Below, in pieces: positions 32,626 to 40,818 of a DNA stretch of 64,000 nt. Each line of letters opens with the position of its first letter. The first letter of the stretch is position 1. Both the position numbers and the translations under genes were made by a program. This stretch comes from Clostridia bacterium (GTDB lineage Bacteria > Bacillota > Clostridia > Christensenellales > CAG-138), in NCBI GenBank assembly GCA_017514685.1, contig JAFWJN010000032.1, positions 1-64,000 on the forward strand, read 5' to 3'. The notes under the pieces are model-generated. The model was given only the letters and a program-made list of their open reading frames with translations, ran no database searches and was not told where the DNA came from.

Positions 32626-33750
32626 ATGGACGCATCTTTTTCAAATCTGGTTCAGATCACATCCTGCCGGGAACTCGGGAAACTGAGCAGCCTCCTCACC
32701 TTTGGGGACGGAACGCCTGTTGAGACGCCGGAAGACTGGCGGAAAAAACGGGAGGAACTGTATCATTCCGTGATTGAGATGCAGTACGGAACGCAGCCTC
32801 CAAAACCGGAGGTTCTGGAAGTGGAACCTCTTTCTTTCAGCGAGAAGACGAAGGTCTACCGGATCAAGGCAGGTCCTGCCTCCCGTCCCGTTACTTTCCG
32901 GATGATCGTCTTTTTTGTGGAGGGAGCGGCATCCGTTCCGGCCGTAATCGACGGGGACGCGTGCTGGCATTATCCGTACAATCAGGAGTTTTTCCACGCA
33001 TTTACGGATCGCGGAATCGCGTTTGCCCTGTTTGACAGAACGGAGATCATCAGCGATTTCCAAGACCCGGAAAAGAAAAGCCCCCTGTACCGGGCGTATC
33101 CCAATCTGGAATTCGGAGCATTGATGGGATGGGCATGGGGGTACCAGCGCTGTGTGGACGCCCTTTTAAAACTAGGGTATATCGATTCGAATCTGATCGC
33201 GATTACCGGACATTCCAGAGGCGGAAAAGCGGCGCTGCTTGCCGGCGCGCTGGACGAGAGGGTCCGGATCGTCAATACGAACGATTCCGGATGCGGAGGA
33301 GCGGGATGCTACCGGATCGAAGCGGAAGGGATCACGGAAGACGGAGACCCTGGAAGAAATGAAACGCTGGAAGATATCCTCAACCAGTTCGACTACTGGT
33401 TTTCCGAAAAGATGGCGGGATACTACGGCCATGCGGGAGCGCTTCCGTTCGATCAGCATGAGCTGAAGGCGATGGTCGCGCCGAGGATTCTTCTGGAAGG
33501 AAACGCGGCAAGCGATCTGTGGGCGAATCCGTTCGGATCCTACCGGACGGCTGCTGCGGCACAGGCCGTGTATGACTTTCTGGGAGTACCGGAAAATCAT
33601 TACTGGTATTACCGGAAAGGATATCATTTCCATAAGATATCGGACGTGGTCTGTCTTGCCAGGCTGATCGCTTCCCTGCGGGACAAAAAAGCGCCCGAAG
33701 GAGAGTTTTTCAAACTGCCTTTTACGATCCCGGACAGCTGCAGAAGCTGA
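32626..33750 (+). CDS. Alpha/beta-hydrolase of glucuronoyl-esterase (CE15) type
   Basis: A 374-residue hydrolase. The nucleophile elbow ITGHSRGGKAAL about residues 192-203 and the following NTNDSGCGGAGCY segment match CE15 glucuronoyl esterases; a candidate catalytic His lies in GYHFHKISD. There is no signal peptide, so it acts in the cytoplasm on imported esters. CE15 enzymes cleave esters of glucuronic acid, which fits the beta-glucuronidase encoded nearby. GGGGGAAGC precedes the ATG at 32626; an upstream extension would overlap the ATPase gene. Confidence 0.75.
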   Translation: MDASFSNLVQITSCRELGKLSSLLTFGDGTPVETPEDWRKKREELYHSVIEMQYGTQPPKPEVLEVEPLSFSEKTKVYRIKAGPASRPVTFRMIVFFVEGAASVPAVIDGDACWHYPYNQEFFHAFTDRGIAFALFDRTEIISDFQDPEKKSPLYRAYPNLEFGALMGWAWGYQRCVDALLKLGYIDSNLIAITGHSRGGKAALLAGALDERVRIVNTNDSGCGGAGCYRIEAEGITEDGDPGRNETLEDILNQFDYWFSEKMAGYYGHAGALPFDQHELKAMVAPRILLEGNAASDLWANPFGSYRTAAAAQAVYDFLGVPENHYWYYRKGYHFHKISDVVCLARLIASLRDKKAPEGEFFKLPFTIPDSCRS

Positions 33751-33789
33751 TCTTCAGCCGGATCGATTGTTGTGTTTAGGAGGAACTGT

Positions 33790-35232
33790 ATGCATAAAAC
33801 TGATGTTGTGATTATCGGGGCCGGAGCAGTTGGCTGCGCCATTGCGCGAGAGCTTTCCAGATATGATATCGATGTCACCGTGGTGGAGAAGAATGAGGAC
33901 GTCGGCGGCGACGCGTCCAAGTCCAACAGCGCGATCATTCATACCGGATATGACGCCTCCCCGGATACTTTGGAGTCCCAGCTGGTGGTTGCGGCAAATC
34001 CGATGTACGACACGATCGCCAAAGACCTGGACGTTCCGTTCAAACGGATCGGCGGGATCCTTCCGGCGATGTCGGAGGAGCAGTTTGAAAAATTGCCGGC
34101 TATTTTAGAAAAATCGTTCCGAAACCGGGTCTATGACGTGGAATTCAAAAGCGGAGAAGAACTGCTCAAAATGGAGCCGAATCTGAATCCGAAGGTTCTG
34201 GGCGGACTGTATATTCCACGCGAGAGCATTATTGATCCTTTTATCCTGGTGCAGGCATACGCGGAAAACGCGAATGAAAACGGGGTATCGTTCCTGCTCG
34301 GAACGAAAGTGACCGGAATCAAAACGGAAGAGAAGCGGGTCGTCGGAGTCGAGACAACCGCAGGATATATTGAAACGAAATATGTGATCAACGCGGCGGG
34401 GCAATACTGCGACGAAATTGCGGAAATGGTCGGAAAGGCGGAATACCATGTGGTACCGCGCAAAGGCCAGTTCTATATTCTGGACAAGAACACGTCCTGC
34501 AAGGTGAATCATATCGTGCTCCCGATCCCGACAAAAGTGACCAAGGGCAAACTGATGTGCCCGACGATCCACGGAAACATGCTCGTGGGACCCACCGCGG
34601 AAGACCAGCCGTCCAAGACGGACAAATCCACAACGAGCGAAGGCCTTGCCAGTATCGAGCGGGATGTGAAGAACCTGATCCCGAACGTACAGATCAGAGA
34701 CTCTATCACGCAGTACTGCGGTTTGCGTCCGAACCGGATTCCGGAAGGTCTGCATTTTGACATGTATGACGATCTGGAGGGATATATCAATCTGTCCGGC
34801 GTCCGTTCGACCGGCCTGACCCTGTCGGCTGCCATGGGCAAGTATGTCGTGATGCAGATGATTTACCACGGAGCCGATCTGAAACTGAAAGACAACTATA
34901 TCAACCGTCGCAAAGGAATCGTTCGGTTCCGGGAACTTGACAGAGAGCAGCAGGCAAAACTGGTGAAAGAGGACCCGAGATACGGAAATATCGTCTGCCG
35001 GTGCGAGATCGTGACGGAGGCGGAGATCCTGGACGCGATCCATCGTCCCCTCGGTGCGAGGAGCATGGACGCCGTTAAACGTCGCGTCCGTGCGGGAATG
35101 GGACGCTGCCAGGCGGGATTCTGCGGTCCGAGAGTGCTGGAGATCCTGTCAAGAGAGCTTGGATGCGATCCTTCCGAAGTGATGAAAAACAACCCCGGTT
35201 CCTATATGGTTGCCGGAAAGAACCGCGGCTGA
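33790..35232 (+). CDS. GlpA-like FAD-dependent dehydrogenase with C-terminal BFD-type [2Fe-2S] domain
   Basis: A 480-residue oxidoreductase. DVVIIGAGAVGCAIAREL at the N-terminus is the FAD-binding GxGxxG motif, and the DAO-type fold follows. Near the C-terminus VCRCEIVTEAEI and CQAGFCGPRV supply four Cys for a BFD-like iron-sulfur site. Anaerobic glycerol-3-phosphate dehydrogenase subunit A has this layout, but related proteins oxidise other 2-hydroxy compounds. TAGGAGG lies before the ATG at 33790. It is 19 bases before the next FAD protein gene, making a functional trio with it and the DUF1667 gene. Confidence 0.85.
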   Translation: MHKTDVVIIGAGAVGCAIARELSRYDIDVTVVEKNEDVGGDASKSNSAIIHTGYDASPDTLESQLVVAANPMYDTIAKDLDVPFKRIGGILPAMSEEQFEKLPAILEKSFRNRVYDVEFKSGEELLKMEPNLNPKVLGGLYIPRESIIDPFILVQAYAENANENGVSFLLGTKVTGIKTEEKRVVGVETTAGYIETKYVINAAGQYCDEIAEMVGKAEYHVVPRKGQFYILDKNTSCKVNHIVLPIPTKVTKGKLMCPTIHGNMLVGPTAEDQPSKTDKSTTSEGLASIERDVKNLIPNVQIRDSITQYCGLRPNRIPEGLHFDMYDDLEGYINLSGVRSTGLTLSAAMGKYVVMQMIYHGADLKLKDNYINRRKGIVRFRELDREQQAKLVKEDPRYGNIVCRCEIVTEAEILDAIHRPLGARSMDAVKRRVRAGMGRCQAGFCGPRVLEILSRELGCDPSEVMKNNPGSYMVAGKNRG

Positions 35233-35251
35233 AGCAGGAGGTGGGTAAGGT

Positions 35252-36511
35252 ATGAATATCATGTATCATGATGTAGCCGTCATCGGCGGCGGTCCTGCCG
35301 GACTGGCGGCAGCGGTTGCAGCGAAAAAGAACGGAGCGGATGTCGTCCTGATTGAGCGCGACAGCGCGCTTGGCGGCATTCTGCAGCAGTGCATCCATCC
35401 CGGATTCGGGCTCATCCGTTTTCAAGAAGAATTGACCGGACCGGAATACTATACCCGGTTTACCGACCAGGTCAGCGCGCTGGGAATTGAGACGCTCTTA
35501 AATACCACCGTTCTGGAAATGGACGCTGAAAAAGGAAGCGTTCTGTGCGTCAGCAAGGAGAACGGCATGTTCACCGTGCAGGCGAAAAGCATCGTCCTTG
35601 CCATGGGATGCAGAGAGCGTACCCGTGCGCAGATTGCGGTTCCGGGATCCCGGCCGTCCGGAATCTTTACAGCGGGCGCAGCGCAGAGGCTGATCAACCG
35701 TCAGAATATCATGGTCGGCAAAAAGATCGTCATTGTCGGTTCCGGGGATATCGGCATGATCATGGCGCGAAGACTGACCCTGGAAGGGGCGGAAGTCGTT
35801 ATGGTCGTTGAGCTGATGCCGTATCTTGCAGGTCTGACCCGAAACCGGGTCCAGTGCCTGGATGATTTCAGCATTCCTCTGAAACTGGCGCATACGATCA
35901 CCAGGATCGAGGGAGAATCGCGTGTCACAGGCGTTTATGTCGCCCCGGTATCCGAGGATAGAAAGCCAATCATTGATCAGGAATTCTACGTCCCCTGCGA
36001 TACGGTCCTGTTCTCAGTCGGGCTGATTCCCGAAAACGAGCTGACACGGCAGGCACAGATCGAAATCTGCCCTAGAAGCAACGGGGCAAAGGTGAACCAG
36101 TATATGCAGACGTCAGCGTCGAAGGTATTCGCCTGCGGGAACGTTGTGCATGTCAATGACCTGGTCGACAATGTCAGTGCGGAAAGCGAGCGGGCAGGCA
36201 GAAACGCGGCGTTGTACGCAAAGGGAGAATGGACCGAACCAAAGGAGTTTGTCTATTCCAGAGCAAAGGATAATGTTCGCTACATCTGCCCTCAGATGAC
36301 AGCGCTTCCTTCCAAAGATCCTTCTGTGACGCTGTTCTTCCGTGTGCTTGAGCCTGCGACAGATGTTACGCTGCAGCTGGTCAACAATGACAAAGTCATC
36401 AGGACCCAGAAAGCCATCCGTGTCAATCCGGGCGAGATGAACAGCATCACCGTTCCGGCGGATTTGCTCAGTCCCGGGGAACTGACCGTCAAAGTGGTAA
36501 AGGAGGCATAA
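35252..36511 (+). CDS. FAD/NAD-dependent oxidoreductase subunit (partner of the GlpA-like protein)
   Basis: A 419-residue pyridine-nucleotide-disulfide-type flavoprotein. DVAVIGGGPAGLAAAV binds FAD, VIVGSGDIGMIMARR forms the second dinucleotide site, and VFACGNVVHVNDLVD is the FAD-contact segment near residue 295. In many Firmicutes this gene lies between glpA and a DUF1667 gene, where it is thought to transfer electrons between the dehydrogenase and NAD(H) or another carrier. AGGAGG precedes the start. Confidence 0.85.
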   Translation: MNIMYHDVAVIGGGPAGLAAAVAAKKNGADVVLIERDSALGGILQQCIHPGFGLIRFQEELTGPEYYTRFTDQVSALGIETLLNTTVLEMDAEKGSVLCVSKENGMFTVQAKSIVLAMGCRERTRAQIAVPGSRPSGIFTAGAAQRLINRQNIMVGKKIVIVGSGDIGMIMARRLTLEGAEVVMVVELMPYLAGLTRNRVQCLDDFSIPLKLAHTITRIEGESRVTGVYVAPVSEDRKPIIDQEFYVPCDTVLFSVGLIPENELTRQAQIEICPRSNGAKVNQYMQTSASKVFACGNVVHVNDLVDNVSAESERAGRNAALYAKGEWTEPKEFVYSRAKDNVRYICPQMTALPSKDPSVTLFFRVLEPATDVTLQLVNNDKVIRTQKAIRVNPGEMNSITVPADLLSPGELTVKVVKEA

Positions 36512-36515
36512 TCGT

Positions 36516-36869
36516 ATGCGTAAAGAGATTACATGCACTGTCTGTCCGCGCGGATGCCTGATTAGCGTGGAAGGGAACGAGACGGCAGTGGAATCCATCT
36601 TCGGAGAGGGATGCATGCGGGGAAGACGCTATGCGGAAGCGGAATTTCTGAATCCGGTAAGGATCCTGACATCGACGGTTCGCCGTACCGATACGGATCT
36701 CGATGTCCTTCCGGTCCGAACAGCGGGACCGATTCCAAAGTCATTGCTTTTTGAAGCGATGCAAACGATCAAAGCGGTGTCGGTAACGCCGCCGGTTGCG
36801 ATCCATGAAGTCGTTGTTGAGAATTTTTTGGGAACCGGAGTCGACCTGATTGCTGAAAAGTCGATTTGA
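36516..36869 (+). CDS. DUF1667 Cys-rich protein
   Basis: A 117-residue protein with CTVCPRGC at residues 7-14 and a further Cys in GEGCMRG, the DUF1667 pattern, probably binding a metal or iron-sulfur centre. It follows the FAD oxidoreductase by four bases. The family is the constant third member of GlpA-like/oxidoreductase/DUF1667 operons; its precise role is not established. It ends the rightward operon. Confidence 0.85.
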   Translation: MRKEITCTVCPRGCLISVEGNETAVESIFGEGCMRGRRYAEAEFLNPVRILTSTVRRTDTDLDVLPVRTAGPIPKSLLFEAMQTIKAVSVTPPVAIHEVVVENFLGTGVDLIAEKSI

Positions 36870-36933
36870 TCCAATCGTTCATTCATGCGGGCCTGTTTTT
36901 CAGGTCTCTTCCTCCTTGGCGAAAGCCAAAGCA

Positions 36934-36970
36934 ATCCGCCGTTTTTGAGCTGAAACGGCGGATCACTTTA
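36934..36970. terminator. Terminator between convergent DUF1667 and beta-glucuronidase genes
   Basis: ATCCGCCGTTT (36934-36944) pairs perfectly with AAACGGCGGAT (36953-36963), followed by CACTTTA. It lies about 65 bases after the DUF1667 stop and just past the end of the leftward glucuronidase gene. Confidence 0.75.
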
Positions 36971-37000
36971 TATCTTCCAAATGTTTTTCAGCGCGGAAGA

Positions 37001-38764
37001 TCAGTCATTCTGCTTCCATCTGGATCTCAGGAACCACGCGGCAAGCTTCGGCTTGCGCTCACGGGTGAAGACACCCTTTTTATTCCCCTGCACGCGCTTG
37101 ACGGATTCCGCGGTCGCAAAGTCGGCGAAGTTCCACACGTGTTCTCCGCAGATATACATTTTCTGGTCGAGAACAGAGCAGTATGCCTCGATCAGATCGC
37201 GCTGATATTCCTCCGAGAACATCTGCGGCGTGCTGTCATGCAGCCCTGCCACCGCGTCCGCCCCGAACTCTCCGAGCATGATTGGTTTGTCGGGATAGCG
37301 CTGATGATACCGGTCCAGCTCGTCTGAAAGGAGTGCTTTTGCTGCAGTCAGATCTCCTTCTTCGCTGTACCAGCCGTAATACCGGTTCAGAACCAGAACA
37401 TCGCAGAGCGGAGCGACTTCACAGGTTTCGACCGTTGCCTCCCCGTGCGTGACAAAGGTGACCGGACGGCGCTGGGAATCGGTTTCTCTGACAAGACGGA
37501 ACAGCGGCTCAAAATAATCGTATGCGCCTTTTTCCTCACTGGCAGGTTCGTTCGCGACGCTCCACATGATAACGCAAGGATGGTTCTGATCCCGGGCGAT
37601 CATGCTTTTCAGAACATCCTTGTGATGCTCCTGTGTTTTCAGCGTATCCCAGGTCGCGTCTTTGACATCGATACGCATGCCGGTTGCCGTGAATGTCGTA
37701 TGCATTCCGACGGCGGGGGCTTCATCGATGACGAGGATCCCCATTCTGTCACAGAGCCGGAGCATTTCCTCGCTGTAGGGATAATGGCTGGTCCGGAAGG
37801 AATTGGCGCCCATCCATTTCATAAGGGCAAGGTCCTTGACGTTGTACGCTTCCGACAGAGCGCGCCCGAGAACCGGGGTATCTTCATGCTTGCCGAAGCC
37901 TTTCAGATACAGCTTTTCTCCATTGAGACAGAGACTGCCGTCACGGATTTCGATGCTCCGGAAACCGAATGGTTCGGTGCAGATATCCCGGCTGCCGTCT
38001 GCACCCGAGAGCGTGACGCGAAGATCGTATAAAGCAGGATGTTCGGGACTCCAGGGGAGGATTCCATCTATCCAACCGTTTCCTGCTGCTCCGGTACCCT
38101 TCCACAGAACATGATCTTTCTCTTTGATCTCAACTTCACATTCGCATTCTTCGGTGGTTTTAATCTCATACCGGAAAGAACCGTCCTGAGTTCCGGAAAC
38201 AGAAATCGTTTCGATACGGGTTTTAGGGAGGTCGAGAAGCTTTACCGGACGGAGGATTCCGCTGTAATTGAAAAAATCAAAATTCGGGAGATTGACGCGC
38301 TTTGGAGCAAGCCCCGGATAAGAGCGGTTCTGAACGGTTCCGCAGGGAAGCGTTGTGTGATCGACGATATTATCTGCGATGACAGTGATGCGGTTTGTTC
38401 CGGGCATGATCAATCCTGTCACGTCCCATTCGAACGGCAGAAATCCTCCTTTGTGGGAACCGAGCAACTTTCCGTTCCACCAGACGCTGGCGGAATGCGC
38501 AACGCTTCCAAAGTGCAGGATAAGACAGCGTCCGGGTTCGGGCGCCGGAAGATCAATGGTACGCTCGTAGACGACGCTTCCGACATGATTCCGGAACTCG
38601 CGTCCTTCATAGATATCATTGTAGGCAGAGGGGACAGGCATGGGCAGTCCGTTTTTCAGCGGAAGGGAAGGATCATATGAATCTGCGATTTCCAGAAGGG
38701 AAAAGTCCCAGATTCCGTCAAGCGATGTACAACGGCGGGTTTCGGTTGAAATCGGAAACAGCAT
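37001..38764 (-). CDS. uidA: Beta-glucuronidase (GH2)
   Basis: A 587-residue GH2 enzyme, close to the 603 residues of E. coli UidA. The acid/base Glu is in SVANEPASEE and the nucleophile Glu in MLGEFGADAVAGLH. The glucuronate-recognising N-x-K motif is present in GNKKGVFTRERKPK near the C-terminus, which separates true glucuronidases from beta-galactosidases. There is no signal peptide, so it acts in the cytoplasm on imported glucuronides. The ATG at 38764 is chosen for AAAGGAG 8 bases upstream; an extension of ten codons lacks a site. It is convergent with the importer operon and likely a functional partner of it. Confidence 0.92.
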   Translation of the reverse strand: MLFPISTETRRCTSLDGIWDFSLLEIADSYDPSLPLKNGLPMPVPSAYNDIYEGREFRNHVGSVVYERTIDLPAPEPGRCLILHFGSVAHSASVWWNGKLLGSHKGGFLPFEWDVTGLIMPGTNRITVIADNIVDHTTLPCGTVQNRSYPGLAPKRVNLPNFDFFNYSGILRPVKLLDLPKTRIETISVSGTQDGSFRYEIKTTEECECEVEIKEKDHVLWKGTGAAGNGWIDGILPWSPEHPALYDLRVTLSGADGSRDICTEPFGFRSIEIRDGSLCLNGEKLYLKGFGKHEDTPVLGRALSEAYNVKDLALMKWMGANSFRTSHYPYSEEMLRLCDRMGILVIDEAPAVGMHTTFTATGMRIDVKDATWDTLKTQEHHKDVLKSMIARDQNHPCVIMWSVANEPASEEKGAYDYFEPLFRLVRETDSQRRPVTFVTHGEATVETCEVAPLCDVLVLNRYYGWYSEEGDLTAAKALLSDELDRYHQRYPDKPIMLGEFGADAVAGLHDSTPQMFSEEYQRDLIEAYCSVLDQKMYICGEHVWNFADFATAESVKRVQGNKKGVFTRERKPKLAAWFLRSRWKQND

Positions 38765-38810
38765 TGCAAACTCCTTTACGACTTTACGGGACACAATTTC
38801 TCATCTTCAG

Positions 38811-38837
38811 TTTATATAAAACGAAAGCCTCTTTCAA
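38811..38837 (-). promoter_or_regulatory. Promoter candidate for the beta-glucuronidase gene
   Basis: On the minus strand TTGAAA (plus 38832-38837) and TATAAA (plus 38811-38816) are separated by only 15 bases, a suboptimal spacing. It lies about 50 bases before the start codon. The rest of 38765-39109 holds only the hairpin at 38996-39022. Confidence 0.35.
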
Positions 38838-38995
38838 TAGGGAGATTTGTCTGAACCCTTATCTTTTTTTGTCTGCACAAACGGGAAGGACCTGATTGAA
38901 TACACAAAAACTCATCTTCCGATCCTTCTTGGAACACAGGTCACTGTCTTCCGATCGAAGATTCCGCGTCCGGTCCACCGGATTCATTGAACAGC

Positions 38996-39022
38996 AAAAC
39001 GCTCCCGGACCGGGAGCGTTTT
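38996..39022. terminator. Near-perfect palindromic terminator at the island's left edge
   Basis: AAAACGCTCCCGG (38996-39008) and CCGGGAGCGTTTT (39010-39022) are perfectly complementary around one base, with A/T runs on both sides. It separates the leftward Fic-HsdM-RhuM operon from the glucuronidase gene. Confidence 0.8.
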
Positions 39023-39109
39023 GATTATTACTCTGAGTCATTGTTCTTTGTTGGGCGGCATCTTGTTTAGAATCTTTTACCGCCATAAGCAAGCCGTCTT
39101 TTCCTTTGC

Positions 39110-39484
39110 TTAGGAGCTTTCATGGTTTATCTCTTCTGGTTCCAGCACCGCACAAAAACCGACAATAAAAGGTCGCTTCGATGTTTTTATAATTCCCATT
39201 GGCAAATATATTTGCTTTGGAATAAAATTATAGTTATGGATTTTGAGCGATGGCATATTGATTGCGCCAGACTTGTCCGCGGATTCAATCAGTATCGGTT
39301 CAATTACTCTTATTTTTATTCGCTCTTTATATCCAGACATTATTCGATGACAGTTTGTTTGTTTTGCTATTCCATTATAGACAGCGTCAACATTAAAATA
39401 TAACGTGATCAATTCGTTATCATACACCGGTTCTAATATGAAATGAATCTGGTAATAATCCTCTATGCATTTCATTTTATTCAT
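39110..39484 (-). CDS. Uncharacterised 124-residue protein
   Basis: A small AT-rich gene I do not recognise. The protein is mixed alpha/beta with many aromatic residues (YYQIHFILEP, LKIHNYNF) and no membrane segment or known motif. It follows the 68-residue gene by 38 bases and ends the Fic-HsdM-RhuM operon, just before the terminator at 39.0 kb. AGAGGATAG is the nearest ribosome site, about 18 bases upstream, with a minimal ATG AAA TGA frame between. Its lower GC than its neighbours suggests separate acquisition. Confidence 0.5.
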   Translation of the reverse strand: MNKMKCIEDYYQIHFILEPVYDNELITLYFNVDAVYNGIAKQTNCHRIMSGYKERIKIRVIEPILIESADKSGAINMPSLKIHNYNFIPKQIYLPMGIIKTSKRPFIVGFCAVLEPEEINHESS

Positions 39485-39522
39485 TTCATTTATCCAAAAT
39501 TCTATCCTCTTTCTTTCTTGCT

Positions 39523-39729
39523 TTATTCTTTTGTTGTTGCCATATACTTAAGGCTATCGTTGTTGTTTTGATCAAGCGGAACCGCTACGTCGAAAGTAAT
39601 CAATCTGTCCTTTTGCAATTCAAGAATTGTTTTCAACACTTCTTTTTCGTCAACGTGTAATTCCCTTGCAATCGCATGCAAATCCGTTCCTTTGTGATCC
39701 TTAATATACTCATGCACTTTTTTTCTCAT
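39523..39729 (-). CDS. Small winged-helix-like protein in the RM operon
   Basis: A 68-residue protein. Residues 1-45 (MRKKVHEYIKDHKG, LHAIARELHVDEKEVLKTI) read as a helix-turn-helix/winged helix with a polar tail. It may be a small DNA-binding regulator. GGAGG supplied by the duplicated hsdM-tail repeat stands 10 bases before the ATG, and the ATG overlaps the stop of the preceding 20-codon frame. Confidence 0.6.
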   Translation of the reverse strand: MRKKVHEYIKDHKGTDLHAIARELHVDEKEVLKTILELQKDRLITFDVAVPLDQNNNDSLKYMATTKE

Positions 39730-39788
39730 ATTAAAAGTTCCTCCAATTCCTTCAGTCCCGCCTGAATCTGCGCTGTGTTATTTGTCAT
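39726..39788 (-). CDS. 20-residue peptide copying the end of HsdM
   Basis: The frame MTNNTAQIQAGLKELEELLI starts inside the last codons of rhuM and stops at TGA overlapping the next ATG. Its QIQAGLKELEEL matches the HsdM C-terminal tail QIQTGLKELEEM. It carries the ribosome site for the next gene, so it probably serves as a translational link rather than as a functional protein. Confidence 0.45.
   Translation of the reverse strand: MTNNTAQIQAGLKELEELLI
39738..39771 (-). repeat. 34-bp direct repeat, copy downstream of rhuM
   Basis: 33 of 34 bases match the copy at 40826-40859 (the tail of hsdM). Both copies end in GGAGGAA followed within 5-8 bases by ATGAG[T/A]AAA, the start of the next gene. 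The two copies flank rhuM. Confidence 0.85.
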
Positions 39789-40818
39789 TGTGTTTTTCTC
39801 CCAAAAGGTACTGCTCCATTTTGCGATCAAATTCCGATTCATAGGCTGCATCCTGCTTTTTGCGGAACTCGCGGTAAATCTCCGATGCCTTTTTCTCTGC
39901 CGCTTCACGAGAGACGACGCCTTTATCCTTCAAGATTCTGCGGCGGTTATTTTGCAGGAATCGGTCTGTCGTATCCAGCCAATCCTGCATAGACATCGGG
40001 ATTTCATCCTCGGCCATCAACTCAGCATAGTCGATGAACATATTGACGAGCCGGTTCAGCCGCTTCAATTCCGCTTCATTCAGATAGTTCTTTGCCGTCA
40101 GCACGTCGCTTTTCAGAATCTTTCCATCCGGAGCACCTTTCCACGTCGTCAATCCCATTGTCGGACTGTCCAAAGAGACACGCTCTGCGATCAATTCCGC
40201 CGCTGTTTTTCCGGTGACGGCAAAATGCAGTTTGTTCTGTACAAACGCATAGAACGCGTGCGTCGTTTCGCTGTTCTTATCATAATCGTAGCTGCATTGT
40301 TCAAAGATGTCTGCGATCTTTTGATAGGCGCGGCGCTCGCTTGCGCGAATCTCCCGCACACGCTCCAGCAGCTCGTCGAAGTAATCTTTTCCAAACGGAC
40401 GTCCGTTTTTCAGCATTTCATCGTTCAGCACGAAGCCTTTTTGAATATACTCTTTCAAGGTTTTCGTCGCCCATTGACGGAAGCGCGTTGCTTTTTTAGA
40501 ATTGACACGATAACCGACGGCAATGATGGCGTCGAGATTGTAGAAATTTACCAAATGCGTTTGTGTTTTGCCTTCTATGGCACCGTGCGGAGTGGTTGTT
40601 TCCATTTTGGAAACGACCATGGCTTCTTCCAATTCGTCTTCTTCAAAGATGTTTTTTAAATGTCTGCTGATGGCAGGCGTTTTGACGTCAAACAACTCTG
40701 CCATTGCCGACTGCGTCAGCCAAAATGTTTCATCTTTGAAACAGACGTCGATGTATTCTTTTGCCCCGTCATAGGAGTACAGTAGAATCTCTCCGTTTTT
40801 TATTATCTCTTTACTCAT
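39778..40818 (-). CDS. RhuM-family protein (Fic/DOC-associated, RM operon accessory)
   Basis: A 346-residue RhuM protein. FWLTQSAMAELFDVKTPAIS at about 32-52 is the N-terminal helix-turn-helix-like region, followed by the conserved HLVNFYNLDAIIAVGYRVNS and FRQWATKTLKEYI. RhuM genes often lie inside type I restriction operons between hsdM and hsdS; their role is not established. Here the start overlaps the hsdM stop by 8 bases and uses GGAGG within the hsdM tail. No hsdS follows. Confidence 0.85.
   Translation of the reverse strand: MSKEIIKNGEILLYSYDGAKEYIDVCFKDETFWLTQSAMAELFDVKTPAISRHLKNIFEEDELEEAMVVSKMETTTPHGAIEGKTQTHLVNFYNLDAIIAVGYRVNSKKATRFRQWATKTLKEYIQKGFVLNDEMLKNGRPFGKDYFDELLERVREIRASERRAYQKIADIFEQCSYDYDKNSETTHAFYAFVQNKLHFAVTGKTAAELIAERVSLDSPTMGLTTWKGAPDGKILKSDVLTAKNYLNEAELKRLNRLVNMFIDYAELMAEDEIPMSMQDWLDTTDRFLQNNRRRILKDKGVVSREAAEKKASEIYREFRKKQDAAYESEFDRKMEQYLLGEKHNDK

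Noticed and set aside
33790-36869. Certain assignment as anaerobic glycerol-3-phosphate dehydrogenase GlpABC
   Set aside because: There is no glycerol uptake or kinase gene nearby and the third gene is DUF1667, not GlpC, so only GlpA-like is claimed.
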